A DNA stretch of 64,000 bases from a virus. The DNA lies in the IMG/VR virus record IMGVR_UViG_3300032236_000656, positions 1 through 64,000 of that record; one strand, given 5' to 3'. A model generated the notes under the pieces. That model was not told the origin of the DNA and made no database searches. It saw only the letters and a list, made by a program, of their open reading frames with translations. Below, piece after piece: positions 59,801 through 64,000 of the stretch. How positions within the stretch are numbered: position 1 is the first letter of the stretch; each line of letters starts with the position of its first letter. A program made the position numbers and the translations under genes.

Positions 59801-61020
59801 ATATTGCTCAATGAAACTGTGTCAAATACCTGAGTTCGCAATTTTGAAAGTTTGAAGTTAGTTGGATATGTTATTAAATCAAATACACTAGCATCAGCAG
59901 GCGTTGGGTTTTTGACTACTTCAATTTGTTTTTGTAAATTGAATACGTCAAATGTTACAGCATCGTTTCTATTTGGATTCTTAACAACTTCAATACGTTT
60001 TTGTATATTTGAAACAATGCTATTTGCTCTATTAGGTGCAATTGTTAAACCTAACGCAGCAGGAGATATATCAAAGTTTGGCTGATATGAAGTAGCAGTT
60101 GACCCCGATTCTAATTGTGGCGCTGATATTAATGTAGTCCCAAACCCACTTGCAATTGTCCACACAGGATATACCGTCACATTGGCAGTATTTGATGCTG
60201 TAGTAAATGTTCCAGTTATACGTTGCCATCTAAGATCAGCAAATGTAATGCTACCACTTACCGTGCCACTATTATTAGTACTTAACGCTATATTAGCAGT
60301 AGAAGGAGTTACACCAATAACTGTTGTTCCAGTTGTGACACCAGTAGCAGCAGTAACAGTCATGCCAACATAGATGCCGGCAGCATTGCCAACAGTAACA
60401 TAAGGTATACCACTTGTACCTGTTGCTGTAGTAATAACTGCAACATTAATATTCCCATAATAACTTGTTGGCGCAATTAAATTTGAACTATTAGTATTAT
60501 CATATACACCAAATGTAGCAGCAGTAGCAGTTCCAATTTTAGCATAAAAACTAAATGTATATTGTGTACTACGAGATACTGAAATTGATTGACCTAATGC
60601 TTGCGTGGCAGAACTACTAGTAACAGTATTATTACCAAAAGCATTATAGAAATTGTATGTACCAGACCCAGTTGATGTAAAATTTTTACTAACTGTTATA
60701 GTTGTACTATTAATAGCAGTAACATAAGTGCCTGCTGGCAATCCAGTGCCGCTTATAGGTTGATTAATTGCTATACCTGTAGTTGATGTAACAGTAAAGG
60801 TATTTGTTCCTGTTGTGCCGCCTGTTAATAATGATTGCGATGCCACAGGAGTAATAGTAACATTTGTTTTAGACCAAGCAGCGTTACTTAAGTCCTGCGT
60901 GAATGTCAGTAAGTTTTTATATGTAGCACCTTGCACTGCTGCTGAATCAAACCCGGCAAAGTTAGTCAAATACTGTGTACTTGTACTAGAACCTGGTGCG
61001 GGAAAGATAGTGCTTGGCAT
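53836..61020 (-). CDS. Giant fibre/adhesin with LamG and polyglycine domains
   Basis: This protein has 2394 residues. Residues 60-125 share a module (TYVTAINSTTITVS) with the adjacent minus-strand protein. Residues 340-530 are about eight copies of a unit with NLQKQLHVVKNPTPRDN. Three LamG-like lectin domains occur near 623-790, 1810-1980 and 2027-2187 (signature YYGTFNGSSQYL ... WYHIAAVRS ... YISNLRVVKG). Two polyglycine domains near 897-1127 and 1353-1637 end with GAVRIVWG or GAVRIMWG then RS(Y/F)PSTL. Polyglycine and LamG modules are used by phage receptor-binding proteins, so surface binding is likely. It is preceded by a GGTAAATA late motif. Confidence 0.85.
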   Translation of the reverse strand: MPSTIFPAPGSSTSTQYLTNFAGFDSAAVQGATYKNLLTFTQDLSNAAWSKTNVTITPVASQSLLTGGTTGTNTFTVTSTTGIAINQPISGTGLPAGTYVTAINSTTITVSKNFTSTGSGTYNFYNAFGNNTVTSSSATQALGQSISVSRSTQYTFSFYAKIGTATAATFGVYDNTNSSNLIAPTSYYGNINVAVITTATGTSGIPYVTVGNAAGIYVGMTVTAATGVTTGTTVIGVTPSTANIALSTNNSGTVSGSITFADLRWQRITGTFTTASNTANVTVYPVWTIASGFGTTLISAPQLESGSTATSYQPNFDISPAALGLTIAPNRANSIVSNIQKRIEVVKNPNRNDAVTFDVFNLQKQIEVVKNPTPADASVFDLITYPTNFKLSKLRTQVFDTVSLSNIQKQLHVVKNPTPRDATVYDVNNLQKQLVIVKNPNSNDNILFDVTYPSKFKTISINPTPRDNVVYNVTNLQKQLHVVKNPTPRDNILYDVNNLQKQLHIVKNPTPRDDIVLDVNNILKLKVPYTNTQIFETVKSSNLQKQFEIVKLPVNIDVNYRLSDFNSSYWTYPANTNLVAVGTNSPRLFNNTAVTYQTISGSNTVLNIFNPSSNINYITNGLTYYGTFNGSSQYLTVPANIGFAFGTGDFTVECWVYITTAATSAAFVGPWTGTAATSAWVFTQGATAATNLRFGISDGSTTTFVESNGGLGNTNTWYHIAAVRSNGTIRLYSNGSQVYSSGLAQNISVSSQALQIDGINGLTFLTTGYISNLRVVKGVAVYTGNFTPLGPLSTKQTARLNVAALGGTETVLLTLQNSTIIDNSTANSGSGFTITNTGAVTTTLSGAALGTVPFVNDYVLITDTVTNNQALAQIVSISSASVSPAGQSVAIYPNVTTGSSIVNTGTGTFTWTAPTGVTSVSAVAIGGAGGAGISGTAGGGGGLGWKNNITVVPGQTYSVVTGGGGVFGSASAGTSYFINATTVAGRGGGTASSLNSGNSGGTYVGDGGGNGGRGGYAGTYGAGGGGGAGGYAGNGGQGGGDGASGALSGNNGDANSGAGGGGGVQGGAGGGVGLLGIGTTGTGGAQGVAGVAGSGGSGTSYGGGAGGSTGSGVGGAVRIVWGQGRSYPSTLLADSADFPLITITVATTSVSNLNINNAWAYQLWGADLLPQSNLITNTSPKTARENLYYATLARGRYGRRFPFEMPTSIPGEDYKFDINNLQKRIEVVKTPVQIPNTYRLSNISTPWTYFNNPNRIAVGNSSPRVSGVSSVINKTTVSGNTTISSSITTNTLGTFPIVGDYVLVTDTVTNNQALASIVSTTSTNYISTGQQLYTPTGASGSFGSIVAPTPVNNQYTYTFTAPAGVTSVSAVAVGGGGGSCSGTSVTGGGGGGGLAWVNNITVVPGNTYTVVVGGGGPVQNGAANASPGGDSYFINNTTVFGGGGGGGILNTGTAAGGTFTASNAYGTFGGGSGGTGGTASGGIGSGGGGGAGGYNGAGGNGGNGAYSTGTVTAGAASTGGGGGGGAGGGTNPAGAAPYGSGGGGGGVGVAPASITNGTGGAVATGTTYPANGGGGVGGSGGTASVTVPNGTHSGGSGGTYGGGAGSTDNQGGAGSPGTAGVGAVRIMWGTGRSFPSTLATDQTIVTSTQISITLASSDISNLNTANSWTYQIWEPDLYAQSNVLTNLSPQNARENLYYTTLARGRYGRRFPFESPVTINDNRAVTSITKFKEPATKNQTFDTPAADKLSIIDGTYWYDNTNKTVYDIIVGQASPKPAILYPTPVSQITSGTNTLLSFNNAVSNVNYMTLGPTYYGVFNANRLTIPSSLAFDLSSGTWTIEFWFYTLTNVTAGNQCRILLFGTNGTANSFYVALNPGGTISAYVPNGSPPGVTSATSAITTNIWYHVAVVCTAGTASIYINGTLSGGPTAITLPTASAVTLAIGYDTAANVNYQLNGYVSNLRIVKGVAAYTGNFTPQGPLSITQNTRTNVLALTGSETSLLTLQNSTFIDNAFYYLITYMNPSSPTYYGSFNGSSQYLYAPNAAGVAGYANDFTLEFWMYPTSFTGAPFGLTGQYRLANGRSWLITVGADGYIQVSNSILASGSYAGAASLNTWTHVAWVRSGSTWYLYINGYQQSNPAANGTPPASTENIIIGANGDSASPVWNFPGYISNFRIVKGQALYTQNFTPSGPLTTTSQGASASNVSLLTLQDATIIDKSINTFPITNTTSVTTTYNTPNNIITNVGTVTTTASTSVAGNVPPKVNDYLLLTDSITNNQALAPINSTIVSTTTSFIVSLASTYLTNLNINNIWTATLWDPEVIPQSLIRTNMPPTNTRENLYYATLLNGSSLIGSTNEPLYFDATQGIVTKFQTAALGKGVIDVAAKTVAPIQFWN

Positions 61021-61025
61021 ATGAA

Positions 61026-61033
61026 TATTTACC
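61026..61033 (-). promoter_or_regulatory. Late promoter motif GGTAAATA (minus strand)
   Basis: On the minus strand GGTAAATA ends five bases before the ATG at 61020, and no ribosome site is visible between or just before. Confidence 0.45.
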
Positions 61034-61038
61034 TAAAA

Positions 61039-61066
61039 AAATGGCTACTGGTTAAAGTAGCCATTT
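61039..61066 (-). terminator. Rho-independent terminator of the minus-strand virion gene
   Basis: AAATGGCTAC (61039-61048) pairs with GTAGCCATTT (61057-61066); on the minus strand it is followed by seven T. It ends the gene at 61085 and lies right before the adhesin promoter. Confidence 0.85.
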
Positions 61067-61084
61067 CATTAGTTTTCTTTTCAA

Positions 61085-64000
61085 TTAAGCAGGGAACGCA
61101 TAACGGAAGTTGTTAACAAATAGACCGTTGGTGCTAGATGCCTGAATAGTATTATCTTCTAAACTTCTCCAAGACTGAGTAATCTGACCAGTGTTTGTTG
61201 TTAGTGTAAAGCGTGTAGTCTGAACTGGTATCTGACCTGGGTTAGTAGTAGTTAAAGTAATTGCTGGAGGAGTAGTAGTTACCCAGTGATCAGCAGCAGC
61301 AGAAGCTGTGTTATAGAAGAAGTTGCTGTCAACAGTAATTGATACAGTATCCATTAATGTTCCTAAACCACTCGGAAGAACCTTCAATCCAAACAAACGT
61401 CCTCTAACGTCTGGATCGTATGCTGGACCAAGTACTACCACTGGGCTAAACATAAAGCGTTTTGCATTGTAGATGTTAGTGTACACTGGAACAATCTGAC
61501 CCATATGAATTTGAGGAAGGGCATTGATAACAGAAGTAAACAAGTTGGAAGTAGTAGTAATAGAACCACCAACTGATGCGTTGCTGTAAACACCATGTGA
61601 ACCAAATTCAACTACGTGACCCCAACGTCCTGTTGTAATTGTTAATGCTGAGTAAATGTGAGCATTGAAACCTACAAGATCTGAAACTGAGTTACGTACT
61701 CTTGGAACAGAAATAACACAACCATGCACTGGATAGTTAGCAACACCAGCCTGAGGAAGTGTTGGAATCTGTTGAGCACCAGTTGGTAGTCTGTTTCCGT
61801 TAAAATAACCATAACATGGCCAAGGAGCAACACCAGGAGTGCTCTGAATTACGTTCTGACCAAAACCTGGAGTTGAGACTGGTGGGAACGTACCTTGTGA
61901 TAACTGAGAACCACCATAAGTACCACCAAAAGTAATACCTGAAGCTGTACCAGTACCTGTGCCAAGATCTTCTGGCTGCGCACGTTCAAATTCTAAACAA
62001 CCTTGTAATTGTGTCTGAATGTTTGAAGAAGTTCTGCCTTGAATAGCAAGATAACGCTTATTGGCAAAAAGATATAAGAAGCCACCACTTACTTGTGACA
62101 TTGCTGTAATATCACTTACACCATATAGTGAAGCAACATATGGGAAAGGACCAGTAATAGTTGAGGAACCCATAGTATAAGTTGATGCTGCTAAACCAGC
62201 AGTACCTGATGCTAATGCAGTCAGTACGTTAGGATAACCAGTCGATAGACCTTGTATACCCATACCAACTTGTAGTGAACCTGCTACTGGCTGTGTAAGT
62301 GTCATTGTAGTTGTACCGTTACCAGTACCCCAAATCATTGTGCCGCCACTCAAATCTGCTTGGTTGATGCCAACACCATGTGTTTGTGCATAACTTGCTG
62401 ACCAACGCTCATATACTGGAGTAGCATATGCACCAAAAGCAGTACCGATAGTAGCAGTACCAGTTGGAGTTACGTTGGTGCTTTGGAATAGTGGCCAGAA
62501 GCGGAAAGCAACATACTTACGATCATTTGAAGTGTTTAATAATGTAGTTGAACCCTGTTCTGCGCTGTAGTTCGGAGCACTGTAAACATATTCAATGAAG
62601 TCAGCACCAGTTGACGGATAAGCAATCTGTGGAGGATTAGCAGCCTGAACAAACAGGTTGTTCTTAAGTGGAGTTGCTAATGTAATAGTAGTAGTACCTG
62701 CTGTAGTATATGTATAAAGAGGTACACTTCTATAAATTGGACTTGCAACAGAAACAGTGGCAGTCTGCGATACAGTAAGTGAAGTATCTGAAGCAATAGC
62801 AGTAACAGTTAGATACTGTCCTGCTAGAATAATTTCAGCACCGACGTGTAATGATGAAGTAAAGTTAGTACCAACACCAGTAACAGTAGAAGTAGCACAA
62901 GTTGCTTGTCCTGCTAGTACTAATGGAGGACCACCGCCGCCACTAATCTTAACAAACTGATAAGGACCAACAACAGAAGAAGCAGCAGTAACAGTAATTG
63001 AAGTAGTGCCAACTGGATAGTTAGTACCAGTACCACCTGCTAATGTTGTAGCCTGTGACCATTTAAATAGACCAGTAGTAGTTGATGTGCCGCCTTCACG
63101 AGTACCTTCAAGTACGTATCCATGTAACTTTAACTTCTTGTAAAAAACAGATCCATTATAGAAGTTATAAGTGCCGCTTGCCTGAATGATGAAAGCATTA
63201 CTTACAGTGATAGTAGTTGAACTTACTGCGGTAACATATGTTTCTGGACGTAGACCAACACCAGTAATTAACTGACCGACAGAAATATTAGAAGCACTGC
63301 TGACTACGAAAGTAGTAGCACCAGGAGCACCACCGCTTGAGTAAGTTGGACTTGCAGTAGCAGCAGCACCTGAGTTAGCAGCAGTTGTATGTGTAAAGTC
63401 ATAGTTAACTTTAAACTGAGAGTCTGATACAATTTGTGTCACAGTTACTTCAGTACCGTCAATTATTAGATCGTCGCCAATACGTAAATCACTTGTAAAC
63501 GCAGTAACAGCAGTAGAAGTACCTCTGTTCAATGTGCCGTTGATATATGAATCTTCACGTTTAAAGCTTGCCAAATATACTGGTTGACGTAATACACCAA
63601 CCGCAGTACCTAATGTACCAAGAGAGTTAACATAATCAGTTACATAAGCGTTTAATGTATTACCTATACCAGTAATAGTACCACCAAAGCTGTTAAAGTT
63701 AAAAGTTCTAACTTCGTCGTTTACCCATACTTGATCTAACAAACTTGTTTGATACATGTATGGAGTACTTGTTGCTGCGTTAGTATTGTAATAACCTAGA
63801 TCCCAGAAGAAGTTAGTGTTAGTTCCTTGAATACTACCAACAGTTAATGTAGCAGCAGATATTGAAGCAGTAGTGGCCTGGTTAAATGTATAACGACCAG
63901 CAGCGCCTGGAGTAGCAAAGTACACTGTGCCCGACACTGTACCAGTTAAGTTCTGACTTAGTGTAATTGTAAAGTTTGGTGATGTGCCAGTGATACCAAC
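61085..64000 (-). CDS. Large virion structural protein, 5' end outside window
   Basis: The frame stays open to base 64000, so the gene begins beyond the window; about 971 codons are visible. The protein is Thr/Ser/Gly-rich and beta-like, with a module (VVSSASNISVGQLITGVGLR; TYVTAVSSTTITVS) shared with the N-terminus of the neighbouring adhesin. The C-terminal 300 residues are less repetitive (FNGNRLPTGAQQIPTLPQAG, GRWGHVVEFGSHGVYSN, RFMFSPVVVLGPAYDPDVRG). No enzymatic motif seen. Position beside the adhesin and composition suggest a tail or head surface protein. A GTG near 63937 is in frame but has no reason to be the start. Confidence 0.7.
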   Translation of the reverse strand, partial: VGITGTSPNFTITLSQNLTGTVSGTVYFATPGAAGRYTFNQATTASISAATLTVGSIQGTNTNFFWDLGYYNTNAATSTPYMYQTSLLDQVWVNDEVRTFNFNSFGGTITGIGNTLNAYVTDYVNSLGTLGTAVGVLRQPVYLASFKREDSYINGTLNRGTSTAVTAFTSDLRIGDDLIIDGTEVTVTQIVSDSQFKVNYDFTHTTAANSGAAATASPTYSSGGAPGATTFVVSSASNISVGQLITGVGLRPETYVTAVSSTTITVSNAFIIQASGTYNFYNGSVFYKKLKLHGYVLEGTREGGTSTTTGLFKWSQATTLAGGTGTNYPVGTTSITVTAASSVVGPYQFVKISGGGGPPLVLAGQATCATSTVTGVGTNFTSSLHVGAEIILAGQYLTVTAIASDTSLTVSQTATVSVASPIYRSVPLYTYTTAGTTTITLATPLKNNLFVQAANPPQIAYPSTGADFIEYVYSAPNYSAEQGSTTLLNTSNDRKYVAFRFWPLFQSTNVTPTGTATIGTAFGAYATPVYERWSASYAQTHGVGINQADLSGGTMIWGTGNGTTTMTLTQPVAGSLQVGMGIQGLSTGYPNVLTALASGTAGLAASTYTMGSSTITGPFPYVASLYGVSDITAMSQVSGGFLYLFANKRYLAIQGRTSSNIQTQLQGCLEFERAQPEDLGTGTGTASGITFGGTYGGSQLSQGTFPPVSTPGFGQNVIQSTPGVAPWPCYGYFNGNRLPTGAQQIPTLPQAGVANYPVHGCVISVPRVRNSVSDLVGFNAHIYSALTITTGRWGHVVEFGSHGVYSNASVGGSITTTSNLFTSVINALPQIHMGQIVPVYTNIYNAKRFMFSPVVVLGPAYDPDVRGRLFGLKVLPSGLGTLMDTVSITVDSNFFYNTASAAADHWVTTTPPAITLTTTNPGQIPVQTTRFTLTTNTGQITQSWRSLEDNTIQASSTNGLFVNNFRYAFPA

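Noticed and set aside
1-64000. CRISPR array, insertion sequence, integrase or attachment sites
   Set aside because: No regular repeat-spacer pattern, transposase or integrase motif was seen; the repeated DNA is coding fibre sequence.

Overview
The window is a contiguous, AT-rich, densely packed stretch of a T4-like myovirus genome. Evidence for this is a family B DNA polymerase, a sliding clamp, an RFC-type clamp loader, a 5'-3' exonuclease, PhoH, MazG, co-chaperones, very large virion and fibre proteins, ATAAATA-type late promoters, and genes that mostly overlap by 1-20 bases. The host is very probably a Gram-negative proteobacterium: there is a spanin pair, an outer-membrane beta-barrel gene ending in Phe, a lipoprotein with a lipobox, and an RpoD-like region 4 with proteobacterial signatures. 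I cannot name the species. No gap between genes exceeds about 180 bases.

Layout, left to right. Bases 1-6313 hold plus-strand virion genes: a repeat fibre cut by the window edge, an Ig-like repeat protein and a small structural protein. Bases 6322-10616 carry mazG, a DnaE-palm-like fragment, a GroES-like co-chaperonin and the clamp loader. PhoH lies alone on the minus strand (10636-11361). Bases 11500-18110 hold a lysis cassette (inner spanin, outer spanin lipoprotein, holin) followed by DnaJ-like and ClpA-like chaperones. Bases 18132-29360 are mostly late or virion-associated genes. Several of these start with a common MR..E(I/L/F)xE leader like the capsid-targeting sequence of T4 internal proteins; they include a ligase-fold protein, a 927-residue nucleotidyltransferase/HAD fusion and a protein with an RpoD region 4. 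Bases 29431-33685 hold the polymerase, a methyltransferase-like protein and the clamp.

Bases 33694-46604 are the most interesting region. A DpdA/TGT-like transglycosylase is translationally coupled to a Gfo/Idh/MocA oxidoreductase, a Zn-ADH-like protein and an unknown protein. Further on, after an outer-membrane autotransporter-like gene and an APS-kinase/sulfotransferase/glycosyltransferase group, comes a six-gene overlapping operon: folE, two unknowns, queD, a putative PD-(D/E)XK nuclease and queE. Together these predict a 7-deazaguanine DNA modification, possibly tailored by new chemistry and paired with a nuclease. Bases 46659-53455 hold small early genes, the 5' nuclease, a tRNA-Gly and a MoxR-like ATPase. 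From 53503, a bidirectional terminator separates these from minus-strand structural genes: a 2394-residue adhesin with polyglycine and LamG domains, and a virion protein cut by the window end.

Two promoter classes are visible. Host-type TTGACA/TATAAT promoters precede host-takeover and replication genes. In three cases the -10 box lies exactly six bases from the start codon, predicting leaderless mRNAs. ATAAATA late motifs precede virion genes and the outer-membrane protein. All functional statements rest on reading motifs by eye; no database search was possible.
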